A stretch of 64,000 nt of DNA from Picochlorum sp. 'celeri' (GCA_010909725.1 JAACMV010000019.1:310001-374000), one strand, 5' to 3'. Positions 20,359 through 31,242 are shown, counted from the stretch's first letter. Notes: generated by a model from the sequence alone, not told the origin. Numbers and translations: made by a program.

Positions 20359-20723
20359 CCTACATAATGTCCTACGTCTTTCTAGTATAGAAACCCATGA
20401 ATTCCTTGACGACAACCATAGAAAAAATTATGCTTGGTTGGTACAGTGTCCTTTGGTTCCGTTGTCCTCAACTGTCACTCTACCATCATCATAGAGACAG
20501 ACAGTATCGCATTCAAGTCATAAAGAATTATTCTTTATCAGCAATATTGACCAGGGATGGGAAGTGTACGATACCTTTTCTGGGACCGAGTCGTTCATCA
20601 TGAAAATCTCCGTAAATAGACATTTAAATCAACTGAAGATTCCGGAATCAAGTCTTTCAGCTATGTACTTGGTCCATTTTCATCCATCTATAATCACACA
20701 AATTGTGGTCAAAGACGACGACA
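20359..20723. promoter_or_regulatory. Divergent promoter region, glycosyltransferase/GALE
   Basis: 365 nt between two divergent starts. No gene or RNA was recognised. Sequence is mixed with AT-rich patches and a CGACGACG stretch just before the GALE ATG at 20724. Confidence 0.4.
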
Positions 20724-21956
20724 ATGGCTGTTCCTGGGAATATATTTGTGACTGGTGGAGCCGGTACGTTTGCGACACATGGTCTACATCTTCGAGATGG
20801 ACAATGCGCTCTCAATTGTCCTCACAATGATGATAATAATTCATATTTCAGGATTTATTGGGTCACATACGGCCCTTTGCTTGTTAGAGAATGGATACAA
20901 GTTGACAGTAGTGGATAACTTGGACAACTCCTTTGATCTGGCGATTGAAAGAGTCCGAGAATTAGCGGGGGATAAAGGATCCAATATGACTTTTGTGAAA
21001 GCCGATCTGCGTGATTATGATACGCTCGACAGGCTGTTTGGATCCGAAAAGTTTGACGCTGTGATCCATTTTGCTGGAAGAAAGTATGTCAACGAGTCTG
21101 TGGATGATCCATTGCGATACTATGATCACAATGTGGCTGGAACAGTAGAATTGGCGAAAGCTATGAGGAAACACGGCTGCAAGAATGTAGGTGTATTTGA
21201 TTTCTTTGCATTGTTCTCGCATGCTTGTCTGTAGGTGTGGGACAATCCCATGGTATGATACCTGCGTCTCATGTGATGATCTTGTATATGCAGATTGTCT
21301 TTTCATCCTCATGTACCGTATATGGTAATCCACAGTACGTACCAATCGATGAGAAGCACCCCCTGAAGGCTGTTTCCCCCTATGGAAGAACCAAGCTCAT
21401 TATTGAAGACATCTTCAGAGATTTGGCGGCATCCGATCCAGAATGGAATATTATTTTGCTTCGATATTTCAATCCAGTTGGTGCCCATCCATCTGGGAAG
21501 ATTGGAGAGCATCAGGTGATGCTGAACAATCTCATGCCATGGGTCCAAGCTGTGGCCCTTGGCCACAGACCTGTTCTCAACGTGTACGGAACAGATTACC
21601 CCACGAGAGATGGAACATGCGTCAGAGATTACATCCACGTAGTTGATCTTGCTGAAGGGCATGTGGCAGCATTGAAGAAGTTGGAAGGATCTAAGAACCT
21701 GGGATGTGTTCCATACAATCTTGGCACTGGGACAGGAACCACAGTGCTGGAAATGGTGCATGCATTTGAGGCAGCCAGTGGACTCAAAGTCCCTCTGAAT
21801 CTTACTGATAGAAGACCAGGGGATGCTGAGGCTGTATGGGCTGCTACAGAGACTGCTGAGAAGGAATTGGGATGGAAATCAAGGCTGACTGTCAAGGAGA
21901 TGTGTGAGGACCAATGGAAATGGGCAAGCCAGAATCCCAATGGATATATAGTATAA
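20724..21956 (+). CDS. GALE: UDP-glucose 4-epimerase
   Basis: NAD-dependent interconversion of UDP-glucose and UDP-galactose, feeding cell-wall and galactolipid synthesis. Exons 20724-20763, 20852-21186 and 21294-21956; introns of 88 nt (GTACGT...TTCAG) and 107 nt (GTAGGT...TGCAG). Splicing rebuilds the Rossmann motif [15 protein letters not shown] across intron 1 and [13 protein letters not shown] across intron 2. The catalytic Ser region and YxxxK ([11 protein letters not shown]) are present, along with [32 protein letters not shown] and [10 protein letters not shown]. About 345 aa, standard length, and apparently cytosolic. A TGTAA lies at about 22136, near the next gene. Confidence 0.96.
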
Positions 21957-22153
21957 GATATCAAGATCACCAGGCGCACGAAATTCGAGAGATCGATGTG
22001 GTGCAGTCCATGCATGGGCTGTGGGCAGAGCATCTGTCACATTGGTACCAGGGATTTGATTTGATGATGTATCTGCTTGATCAATACTCACAGCAGTTGG
22101 AAAAATAATATTTAGTATTATATAGGTGTATTGAATGTAAATAGAGGGCAACC

Positions 22154-24791
22154 ATGGTGAAAAAGTCAAAGGGAAAGCATCGCCTTGATAAATTTTACCA
22201 CTTGGCCAAGGAACAAGGGTATGTCATTTTGCAATAGCATTCATTCATTAATAGACCTCTAAGAATTTCAATGGTTGCATGAATGAGTGAGACAGGCTGG
22301 CAGTCGTTGGCAAGCGACCATGCATGCTCGAATATAACACTTGTTTTTCAATACCTTGTGTAGATATCGCTCACGTGCTGCATTCAAGTTAATTCAGTTG
22401 AATAGAAAATATGATTTTCTGTCAGGGGCACGGACGTTGGTGGATCTATGTGCTGCACCAGGAGGTTGGTGTCAAGTAGCAGTGAAGAACATGCCAGTTG
22501 GCAGTCTTGTTATCGGCGTCGATTTGCTTCCAATCAAAGCAGTTCCAGGGGTGAAGACACTTATAGGAGATATTACGACGCAGGAATGTCGACATATGAT
22601 TCGTAAGGAGACTGATGGGAACTTGATTGATGTGGTGCTTTGTGATGGTGCTCCAAATGTTGGCGGGGCATGGTCGAGCGAGGCATATACTCAGTCTGAA
22701 TTGGTTCTTGAAGCTGCACGAATGGCATCTGATATTTTAGCCCCTAACGGAGTATTTGTGACCAAAGTGTTTCGATCGAAGGACTATTCTGCGTTGATTT
22801 TTGCTTTGAAGCAGTTGTTCAAAAAGGTGGAGGCAACAAAGCCAGCAGCATCCAGAAATGCGTCTGCTGAGATTTTCGTGGTGTGTTTGGGGTATAAGGC
22901 TCCGTCGAAGATCGACCCGAGAATATTTGATTCCAAGTATATCTTTTGTGATTTTCAAGATGCACCAAAGATTGAAGGGCCAGATGCATTGTTGAGAGCA
23001 AAGGATAAACAGAGGAGGTTCCGAGAGGGATACGAAGATGGGATATCGACGACGCACAAGGAAATTCTAGCATCTGATTTCATCCAACAGGATAATCCAG
23101 TAGAGATGCTTGGGAGATATACAACGATTTCGTTTGTGAAAGCTGGGGATGAGGAAATGCAAGATTTTTTGTTGCAGCATGCTGCAACGACACAGGAAAT
23201 TAAAACATTATGTTCTGATCTACAAGTTTTGGGTAGATCTGAATTCAAACAGCTGCTCAAATGGCGATTAACTGTGAAAAAGGATGTTGATAAATTGTTG
23301 AAAGAAAGACAGTCTGATGATGAGGAAGAAGACAGAGAAGAAGAAGAAGAAGAAGAGCAAGAGCAAGGGCATGATGATGAGAATGTGGAGGATGGTTTGA
23401 TGCAAGAGATGGAATCAATCAAAGAAAGGATGGAACGAAAGCAGAAGAGAGAGAAGAAGAAGCGAAAAGAGCAAAAGATGAATGCCAGGATTCGGTCTGC
23501 TCAACTTGCCCAGGCAGAAGGAATTGGAGAGGATGCAATGGTGGGTCCTGAAAGCCTCTTTACTCTCGAAGGAATGAAGGGCAAGGTTTCAAAAGTAGCA
23601 GAAACAGGAGTACCTGATGATTCTGAAGATTCTGATAGCGACAGGGATGAATACGAAGAAGAGTCCTCGTCTGATTCTGATCTGGATGAAAGGAGGCGAA
23701 AATATGATGAGAAGATGGATGAGTATTTGGAACAGTCATATAAAGACTGGAAGATCAGACAGAGAATGACTCACGGAGGGGCTCTGAAAAAGAAGAGAAA
23801 AAGACTAGGTATGTCAGGAGAACTGGAGATGAGCGATGAAGAAGAAGAAGAAGAAGAAAACAAGTCATCATCAACAGTGGAATCAGATGAAGAATCAGAA
23901 CAAGCAGAGGAAACCAGTGACGATGATAACGAGCTCCTTGTGGATTTCGATAGTGACAAGAAACGAGTCACACCAGTTGACACTTGGTTCTCGCAGGATG
24001 TGTTCGATGGAGATGATGAATCCAGCGATTCTGAAGAGTCTAAAGAGGATGACGCACATGATGTTAGTGACGATGATGCCGATGATCAAAATGAAAAGAA
24101 CATGGCGCCTTCAATCGACACAGAAGATTCCGAGGAGGAGGAGGAGCAGGAGCTTGGCGGTACAAACAGAAATGCCAATCACACGACCGGAGTGAACGAC
24201 TTTGAGGTGGTTCCTATGTCTGAGGATGAAAGCGATAGTGCCGCTGAAGAATTTGACATGCTTGACGATGACGCCAAGGCTGAAATTCTTGCTCTGGCAA
24301 AGAAATTCATCAGAAAGAAGACGAAAAGTGAGCTTATCGAATCTGCATACAATAGATATGCATTCCATGATACAAACCTTCCGAAATGGTTTGTAGAAGA
24401 TGAGAAAAAGTTCATGAGACCAGCACCCATCCTCACAGGGTCAGAATTCAATGATGCTAAAAAGCAAATGCAATCCATAGACGCAAGGCCCATCAAAAAG
24501 ATTGCAGAAGCGAAAGCCAGGAAGAGAAAGAGGCTTCAGAATAAGCTCACACAAGCTCGCCAAAAGGCAGAGGCTATTGCAAACCAAGAGGATGTCCCTG
24601 CTCGGGCCAAGATGAGAGAGATTGAGAAGATATACAGACAAGCCAAGTCGGGATCCAACAAGAAGAAAAAGCCCTCTCGCTCAGATCAGTACAAGAAAAA
24701 GGGCCCACCTCTAGATGCTCGATTGCGATCAGATAGAAGAGGAATGAAGGCAGCTGAGAAGAGAAACAAGAAAAAGTCCAGAAGGAGGTGA
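22154..24791 (+). CDS. SPB1: rRNA 2'-O-methyltransferase SPB1 (FTSJ3)
   Basis: Nucleolar AdoMet-dependent methyltransferase of 27S pre-rRNA (A-loop). Exon 1 22154-22218 (MVKKSKGKHRLDKFYHLAKEQG) joins exon 2 22364-24791 over a 145-nt intron (GTATGT...TGTAG), giving GYRSRAAFKL. The FtsJ domain (residues 1-210) contains VDLCAAPGGWCQVA, IGVDLLPIK, VVLCDGAPNVGGAW and VTKVFRSKDYSAL, i.e. the K-D-K type active site. A central, very acidic region with coiled coil follows (about 310-640). The C-terminal Spb1_C domain (about 660-830) ends basic, with GPPLDARLRSDRRGMK. About 830 aa, the usual length. Very AAG/GAA-rich codon use fits an acidic nucleolar protein. Confidence 0.95.
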
Positions 24792-25111
24792 TGATGCATG
24801 CATGCATGATGCCGTGTTAGCCGCGTGACAATGCATCCAGTCACATTCCTATGTAACCATGGGCAATCCATCCTCGTCTGTACATTCTAAAATACATAAT
24901 ACTGTATTATTATTTTTATTGTTATTATTGAGTCAAATAATCACTCTTGTGAGTACATCCAGAGCATCCAGAATCCCTGCCGTCGTTCAACGACGTACCG
25001 CGGCCTTGGAAGTTTGACAAGAGACGCATTGAGCCATTTAGCATATCTCTTTCATTTCATATACAATTATAAACGTACTCATATCAGTAGTGCTCTTTGT
25101 TCTATTTTCAG
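24792..25111. promoter_or_regulatory. Spacer upstream of the ABCG gene, possible 5' UTR intron
   Basis: 320 nt between tandem genes. TGTAA at about 24853 can serve SPB1. Just before the ABCG ATG the sequence reads TGTTCTATTTTCAG, an acceptor-like end, and donor-like GTGAGT lies near 24951, so a 5' UTR intron is possible; this is inference. No gene seen. Confidence 0.4.
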
Positions 25112-27310
25112 ATGGCGAACAAAGTCCAATTAGCAGAAGGAGACTCTCCGACCACGTATGGCAAAGATATGGACGGATCCAGTGATTCCAGTGGATATAA
25201 AATACAAGTTCATGATTTGGAAGGTGGGAATGCAGAGTCTCCAGCGGGGAACTTTGAATCTGTGCCTGTTGAGAAACGACTGGCGGTGGAGTTTCGAAAT
25301 GTCAGTACATACGTTCTTCCTATGTTTGCTCCCAAGGAGAGCGTGTGGAAAAAATATGCTAAAGGGGTGACAAGAATGTGGAATAAATCAAGCGAGGAGG
25401 ACATGGACAAAAAATTGAAGAACTACAATCAAATATTGCATGGGATCCATGGGAGTGTCAACCCTGGTGAGATATTAGCACTCATGGGGCCCAGTGGATC
25501 TGGGAAAACAACGCTGTTGTCTATACTGGGTGGACGAGCTCAGAAGAGCATGAAAGTGAGAGGGCGTGTTATGTTTAATGGAGAAAGTTTGGACAAATCA
25601 GTGAAGAGAAAGATTGGTTTTGTCATGCAAGATGACCTCATGTATGAAAGTCTGACTGTGTATGAAACCTTGTATTTTGCGGCGATGCTGCGCTTGCCAA
25701 AGGATATGGCCATGGCCAAGAAATTGGAAAGGGTGGATAATGTGATTTCATCGTTAAAACTGGATAGGTGCCGATCAACAATCATTGGGGGGTTCTTCAG
25801 GAAGGGCATATCAGGTGGAGAACGCAAGCGTGCATCTGTTGGCCACGAACTTTTGATCAATCCCAGTGTTTTGTTTTTGGACGAACCGACATCTGGATTG
25901 GATTCCACGACAGCCATGCAGCTTTTGGAAATATTGAGAGAGCTTGCTCAGGGAGGACGATCAATCATCACAACTATTCACCAGCCTTCATCTAGGCTGT
26001 ATCAGCAGTTGGATAAGCTTTTGCTTTTGAGCAGTGGGCATACGCTGTACTATGGAAAAGCGTATGAAGTGGTGTCGTATTTCGACAAATTATCTTTTGA
26101 AATTCCACCACTCATGAATGCTGCAGATTTTATTTTGGACCTTGCCTCTGCCCAGGTTTCTTCAAAGGGAAGAAATGGCGAAGATTCGACAAAGTATCTT
26201 ATCGATTGCACTGAGTACTTCCTGCAGTCTCATCCTTTGGATGGATATGATGAGAAAACCAATGGACAAGAAGTTGTGGATATGGTCAATGCGATTGAAG
26301 ATGGTACCATTCAAGTTAAGGAGCGCACTGTTACCAAGTTTACGAGCACAACTACATTCAGACATTTTGATTCGTTGGTGGGTGGAAAGGACAAAGGGGA
26401 TCGATGGGGTACAAATTATTGGTCCCAAGTGGCAATTTTGTTCAAAAGGAGTTTGAAGACAAGACGATTTGAGAGTCTTGGTGTGCAAGATATTGTACAG
26501 CTGCTAGTCATTGCTATCCTGTCTGGAATGTTTTGGCTGCAGGCAGGGCAAGGGAATACAGTTGTGGATGCAAGAGACACTATTGGTGTCTTATTTTTCA
26601 TGCTCATGTTTCTGTCATTCAGAACAATGTTTGTGAGCCTGTTCACATTCCCTGCTGAACAAAAAATGATGTTGAAAGAGAGAGGGTCAGGAATGTATAG
26701 ACTGTCTGCCTTTTATGTGGCAAGGACATTGTCAGATTTCCCAACAGATATGTCCACACCCACTGCCTTTGTGATTATTGTCTATTTCATGGCGGGACTG
26801 CGATATTCAGCGGGAGCATTCTTTGGCATTTATGGAACATTACTTCTCACCATGTTCGTTGCTCAGTCCTACGGCTTGCTCCTTGGATCATGGTTCATGA
26901 ATCCAAAAACGAGCCAAGCAGTTGCGACAGTAATCATGCTGGCCTTTATTTTGACTGCTGGGTACTTTGTTGTGAGCATACCCGTGTGGATTTCCTGGCT
27001 CAAATACATATCATTTGTATACTACTCTCTGGGTCTCCTTCTATACGTCCAATTCGATGCAGGAAACGCAGAATTGTATGCATGTTTTGCAGACTCGGGA
27101 TCACAACAGTGCCAAGCAGTTGATGTGGACAACCCAGAATCGAGCTCACTTTGCCAAAGAGTGGATGATGTCAGGAATTCTTTGGGCATTGTACAAGACA
27201 TCACTTCCCAAGGGGAGGCCATCCGAAATGGCATGATACTTCTTGCCTTTTTGATCGTCCTCAGAATTGCAGTATACTATGTACTAAGAAGTAAAACAGC
27301 AGGAATTTGA
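25112..27310 (+). CDS. ABCG-type (White/WBC) half-size ABC transporter
   Basis: ATP-driven exporter of lipids or other hydrophobic compounds, with the NBD-TMD order of subfamily G. The NBD (about residues 105-340) has Walker A GPSGSGKTTLL, Q-loop GFVMQDDLMYESLTVYETL, signature ISGGERKRASVGHELL, Walker B VLFLDEPTSGLD and the switch His in TTIHQPSS. The ABC2 membrane domain (about 445-730) has six helices, including GVLFFMLMFLSFRTMF, and PAEQKMMLKERGSGMYRLS before helix 3. ATG 25112 is preferred over the longer frame with a non-ATG start. 732 aa. The N-terminus carries a roughly 90-residue polar extension with no transit signature. Plasma-membrane location is likely, substrate unknown. It converges with ZNG1. 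Confidence 0.93.
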   Translation: MANKVQLAEGDSPTTYGKDMDGSSDSSGYKIQVHDLEGGNAESPAGNFESVPVEKRLAVEFRNVSTYVLPMFAPKESVWKKYAKGVTRMWNKSSEEDMDKKLKNYNQILHGIHGSVNPGEILALMGPSGSGKTTLLSILGGRAQKSMKVRGRVMFNGESLDKSVKRKIGFVMQDDLMYESLTVYETLYFAAMLRLPKDMAMAKKLERVDNVISSLKLDRCRSTIIGGFFRKGISGGERKRASVGHELLINPSVLFLDEPTSGLDSTTAMQLLEILRELAQGGRSIITTIHQPSSRLYQQLDKLLLLSSGHTLYYGKAYEVVSYFDKLSFEIPPLMNAADFILDLASAQVSSKGRNGEDSTKYLIDCTEYFLQSHPLDGYDEKTNGQEVVDMVNAIEDGTIQVKERTVTKFTSTTTFRHFDSLVGGKDKGDRWGTNYWSQVAILFKRSLKTRRFESLGVQDIVQLLVIAILSGMFWLQAGQGNTVVDARDTIGVLFFMLMFLSFRTMFVSLFTFPAEQKMMLKERGSGMYRLSAFYVARTLSDFPTDMSTPTAFVIIVYFMAGLRYSAGAFFGIYGTLLLTMFVAQSYGLLLGSWFMNPKTSQAVATVIMLAFILTAGYFVVSIPVWISWLKYISFVYYSLGLLLYVQFDAGNAELYACFADSGSQQCQAVDVDNPESSSLCQRVDDVRNSLGIVQDITSQGEAIRNGMILLAFLIVLRIAVYYVLRSKTAGI

Positions 27311-27388
27311 TTACAAAACTGGGATCATACTTTATACTACCTGTCATACTACTATTTTATACTACTACCTGTTGTAATATGTTTCACT

Positions 27389-28628
27389 TTAACATTTGCA
27401 TTCCTCAATTGCATCAGCAATGATTGAATCTTGTAAATTCTTGCCAATGAAGACCAATTTCGAATGCCTTACTTCATCCTGCTCCCATTCCTTTCCCTCA
27501 AATATATCATACAACTCATGCACGGCCTGTAGTATTGATTTGTTATTGCTCCCCTTGGCATGAAGGAGCCCTTTAATCCGGTACACTTCATGCTTTTTTG
27601 CAGACTCCTCATCCTCCTCCCATAGAAATTCGTCAAGCCACATTCGAAACTTGTTTATGTCAAGAGGAACATCTGAGAAAAATGTGTATGTCCTCACATC
27701 GTGCTTGTGAGCATGGTTTGCACCGTGACTACAGATATCAGAACAGACATGCTCTTCTCCATTTGATTCAACAGCGCTCAAAAACTTATCCCCAGAATAA
27801 ATCCCAGTATGCAAAATTTCCCCTAAATCAATATCACACTTGATGCATTGTATTATCTTTGCGTCAGCGTTAATCTCCCTAATTGCACTCCGCACACGAC
27901 TGCATGCCTCTCCATCAATGAGGTCCAGTTTATTTAGCAAGATGATATCAGCAAAAGCCAACTGCCGCTGAGCCTCATTCGCCTCTCCATGCTCTTCATT
28001 TGGTGTTGAAAGATGCCTGGATATATTAACAGCATCAACCACAGTAACGATAGCATCCAAACACAAATTTGTCTCCAGTTCTGGATCTGTCCAAAGAGCA
28101 GATGCAACTGGTCCTGGATTGGCAAGACCCGTCGTTTCTATAATGATGTAATCAAACTTTGTCCTCTGTTGCAGCAAAGACTCCAAAGACTTGACCATCT
28201 CATTCTTTACAGAGCAACAGATGCATCCATTTTCTAATTCGACCCAGTCAGTCAGGGGAGCAGCTTCTTGTCCCTGCAGGGCACACAACAGGCTAGCATC
28301 GACCATTGATTTTACAGGCATACAATACAGGTGTATTACGTACCTCTGGTTCTCTGACCAATGCCTTTTCGATATCCGCGGTATCACCAACCTCGTTCAT
28401 CAAAATCGCACATTTGTAGTCATGCTTGGCTGTCAAAATATGGTTCACTAGTGTCGTTTTCCCGGATCCCAAGTACCCTGTTAACAATAATACAGGAACT
28501 GGATCGCTGTATAGTGCAGTAGGAGGGCGTACAAGAGTGTCTACAGCGTCGGGTGTGTTGCCTGGCTCTGTTTGGTTCCCAAGCTCGGGACGAATTGGTT
28601 CCAAATCTGGAATCTCGTCGTCACTCAT
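27389..28628 (-). CDS. ZNG1: CobW/COG0523 GTPase, zinc metallochaperone ZNG1-like
   Basis: G3E-family GTPase that delivers Zn(II) to client metalloproteins (methionine aminopeptidase in animals and yeast). Exons 28628-28344 and 28273-27389, with a 70-nt intron (GTACGT...TGCAG) joining EPE to GQEAAPLTDW. Walker A is LLTGYLGSGKTTLVNH, the COG0523 CxCC metal motif is ELENGCICCSVKNEM, and LLNKLDLID is the G4 motif. A Cys/His cluster (CSDICSHGANHAHKHD, about residue 280) adds a possible second metal site. The N-terminus reads EIPDLEPI, where ZNG1 proteins have the client-binding CPELVPI; the Cys is missing. About 389 aa. Its ATG lies only 29 nt after the stop of the SANT gene on the same strand. 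Confidence 0.92.
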
Positions 28629-28657
28629 AGCATATTATTTACAATTAAAAATACATC

Positions 28658-30364
28658 TTATTCCGCATCGCTCCAATCTGAGTCCTGTTTGCCGCCATCA
28701 TCCTGTTTGTCAGCAGCTTTGAGGGCCTGCAAAATATCCTGCAGGAGTTGCTTGCCTGAGACGCCATCAGCTGTTGTTGCCTTTAATATCTTTGAATCTA
28801 TGCGCATACGCTTTCCAAGAGTTCCCATCGCTCGATCTCGCCGGCGCTTCATCAGATTTGAGAGGTATCCTTCATCATTTGGATCCAGTGAAGTGCTTGC
28901 ATTACGTCCTTTTGGCTTGTTGCTGCTGCTATACAGTGGGGCATTCTCATATATTTTTGAAAAGCACTCTGCTCTGTTGCGACCAGGTACATGGTAGGAT
29001 ACTTTCAACCAAAAATCATTTGTATTTGGAGATATATCCAGCAGGGCCTGGTGCAATGCTTGCAATTGCTCTTCTGTCCAATCATCCGTGGCTCCCTCCA
29101 TCTTTTCTGCCAAATCACCTTTGTCAGCGGATGCAGGTGTGAATTTTTTCTTAGCATCGTCACCCTGACCAAGTGGCGTATTACTAAATGGCACATTACA
29201 TGTTCTGGACACGTGTTTCTTCACATTATCTGGTCCCAATATGGCGAGCCGATTCTTTCCTCGAGGAATTGGAGGATTGGCACCCAATGATCGCATGACT
29301 TCACAAGCTTTTTTACGGGCAGGATTCTCGCACGATCGGCAGAAACCACATCTCACTGGACGCTCTGTTGGAGGCATCGATGCCAACTCGGTCAGTACAT
29401 CATCAGGGACACCAACAACACGGGGTATGCTTATACCATTGACCTCAAGGGGAGGCATATCTGATCTTTTTCTGTAGGCTCGTTTCTGACGCCTTGCTCC
29501 AGCCTCTTTTGTCATTATTGGTTTACGTGTGCTCTTTTCTACCACCTCCTTTTCCACCGTCTTCTCCCTCGTCGCATCATCACCTTGAGTCTCTTTGACA
29601 CCATGTACTTTTCCAGTTGCAGCACTGGCACCAGCTTGTGCAGCCAATGATGCCAAATTCAAAGCATCTTCCTCATGTGCAGAACCTTGTGCCGTTTTCT
29701 TCTCAGTCGCACCTCGCTTGCTCGCATGTACATCAAGAGGGCGACCTTCATCCTTTGCATGTTTGTTCTGGACCTTGCCCTCATGAATCTTCTCCTCATC
29801 CTCTTCCTCCTTTGCCCTCTGCTTTTTCTTGAACTTATCAATCTTCTTCCTCACGCTATCAAGCTTCATCTTTTCCTTTTCCTCCTCCTCCTTCTTCTTC
29901 TTCACGCCATCAATCTTTGTCTCTACAGCAGCAGTACCCTCCTCTTTTTCATGAGACCGCTTGCCCTTCAACAACCCTCTCTTCCCCCGCACCTTCATTC
30001 CAAACAAACGCTCTCCTGAACCTGATCCAGGCCCACGCCCCGCAGACTCCTCACCACTCCCCAACCGATCACTTGACCACAAAGGCTTGCCCCTCTGCCT
30101 CCCAAACCCTGGAGTCCCCAACCCACCACCACCTTCGTCCTGCTTCACATCGGAAGATAAAAAATTCAACATGGGCATTTCATCAAGCACAGTCGCCTTC
30201 TCATCTCCATCCCGCATCGCCCCCTTCTTCCCCTTGGTTGCTTCGTCAACAGTGTCCATTTTTGGTGTTGCCGTCCCAGTTCCCTTTGTCTTCTTCCGCG
30301 ACAACAGATCCAACAAAGGATCTGCTGTACTCTTCTTTGACACATATAACGTTGGAATCGACAT
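28658..30364 (-). CDS. SANT/Myb-domain nuclear protein with short CxxC-type zinc knuckle
   Basis: A 568-residue, highly charged protein. The first 300 residues are low-complexity, rich in Lys/Glu with coiled-coil runs (KKKKEEEEKEKMKLDS), typical of disordered nuclear proteins. At about 345-375 lies RPVRCGFCRSCENPARKKACEV, a CxxCxxC...C pattern like half a CXXC finger. At about 440-490 is a SANT/Myb-like domain (DDWTEEQLQALHQALLDI, then FWLKVSYHVPGRNRAECF), which most resembles the SANT domains of Mis18BP1/KNL2-like centromere proteins. The resemblance is from memory and moderate; a general chromatin factor is equally possible. ATG 30364, no intron. It is head-to-tail with ZNG1 (29 nt) and divergent from SCP2. 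Confidence 0.6.
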   Translation of the reverse strand: MSIPTLYVSKKSTADPLLDLLSRKKTKGTGTATPKMDTVDEATKGKKGAMRDGDEKATVLDEMPMLNFLSSDVKQDEGGGGLGTPGFGRQRGKPLWSSDRLGSGEESAGRGPGSGSGERLFGMKVRGKRGLLKGKRSHEKEEGTAAVETKIDGVKKKKEEEEKEKMKLDSVRKKIDKFKKKQRAKEEEDEEKIHEGKVQNKHAKDEGRPLDVHASKRGATEKKTAQGSAHEEDALNLASLAAQAGASAATGKVHGVKETQGDDATREKTVEKEVVEKSTRKPIMTKEAGARRQKRAYRKRSDMPPLEVNGISIPRVVGVPDDVLTELASMPPTERPVRCGFCRSCENPARKKACEVMRSLGANPPIPRGKNRLAILGPDNVKKHVSRTCNVPFSNTPLGQGDDAKKKFTPASADKGDLAEKMEGATDDWTEEQLQALHQALLDISPNTNDFWLKVSYHVPGRNRAECFSKIYENAPLYSSSNKPKGRNASTSLDPNDEGYLSNLMKRRRDRAMGTLGKRMRIDSKILKATTADGVSGKQLLQDILQALKAADKQDDGGKQDSDWSDAE

Positions 30365-30772
30365 AATTGCTCAAATTCAAACGAATACCGTTGTGTGTTC
30401 GTTCAAATGTCACGTGTGCGAAAATAACAATGACGACAACGTTCACGCCGACATACCCCTCCTCGTGTTTAACTATGACACACGCTATCAAACAATATGT
30501 AGCCTAGAGTATACAACAATATGGTATGGCTGATACAGTCGATGTTCCCACAACTTGATCAACATGGCGAACTTGCCACACATTTTGGCGATCGTTCGAT
30601 CGAACGATCATCGCGATGGCTGGACCGGTCCACCTCCATGCCGAGTGTGGGTTTCAACGAAACTGAAATCATTGATTGATTACAATGGTATTCTTCCACC
30701 ATGCGCTCTTATCTTATTTATAGAACTCTTATTTAGTACAAATAGACACCAGATAGAGATAGTGGAGTCGCC
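30365..30772. promoter_or_regulatory. Divergent promoter region with a perfect 20-nt palindrome
   Basis: 408 nt between the SANT and SCP2 genes. At 30590-30609 the sequence GATCGTTCGATCGAACGATC is its own reverse complement. It lies between two GCGAT-like flanks. No gene seen. Confidence 0.55.
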
Positions 30773-31180
30773 ATGGGGATAAAAAAGGTTCGGTTTGAGA
30801 CTGCCAAGACTTCGACGTCTGCATCAGTTGCTCTTCTTGAGCAACTGAAGGAGAATTTGGACAAGGATGCGAGTCTTCGAAAGGATTTAGAAAATACTAT
30901 CAAAGGCATTGTCGTATTTGTGATAGATGGGGAGAAGTGGTGCCTTGATCTTCGTCCAGGTAAAGGAAAGCTGTCACGGGTTGACTCTGAGAAGGAAGGT
31001 GCCGATCAGGCGGATATCACGCTGACCATGAAGGGTTCTACATTTGTGGCTCTGGTGTCTGGTAAGATTGGATCTCAGACTGCGTTTTTGACTAGAAAGT
31101 TGAAAATCAAGGGTAGTATGGGCTTGGCAATGAAACTTCAGCCCATCCTCGATGCCGTCAAGCTCAAGGCCTCCATGTGA
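30773..31180 (+). CDS. SCP2 sterol-transfer domain protein
   Basis: Stand-alone sterol carrier protein 2 domain, which binds fatty acyl-CoA or sterols. The fold is recognised from LRKDLENTIKGIVVFVIDGEKWCLDLRPGKG, quoted in part as IVVFVIDGEKWCLDL, then DQADITLTMKGSTFVALVSGKI, and FLTRKLKIKGSMGLAMKL at the end. 135 aa, the normal size for the single-domain form. Plant SCP2 ends in a peroxisomal SKL-type signal; this one ends KASM, so a canonical PTS1 is absent and the location may be cytosolic. ATG 30773, no intron. The gene converges with the CMD-like gene (62-nt gap). Confidence 0.92.
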   Translation: MGIKKVRFETAKTSTSASVALLEQLKENLDKDASLRKDLENTIKGIVVFVIDGEKWCLDLRPGKGKLSRVDSEKEGADQADITLTMKGSTFVALVSGKIGSQTAFLTRKLKIKGSMGLAMKLQPILDAVKLKASM

Positions 31181-31242
31181 CATGTCACGAGTTTCTCATT
31201 GGAATACGAATGGATGATTGATCGACGACAAGTGCGAGAGGA

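Noticed and set aside
20964..21345. Minus-strand 127-codon frame over GALE exon 2
   Set aside because: It overlaps a well-supported epimerase exon and a spliced intron.
22955..23983. Ser/Cys-rich minus-strand frames across SPB1
   Set aside because: They are the antisense of Glu/Asp/Lys runs in the acidic middle of SPB1.
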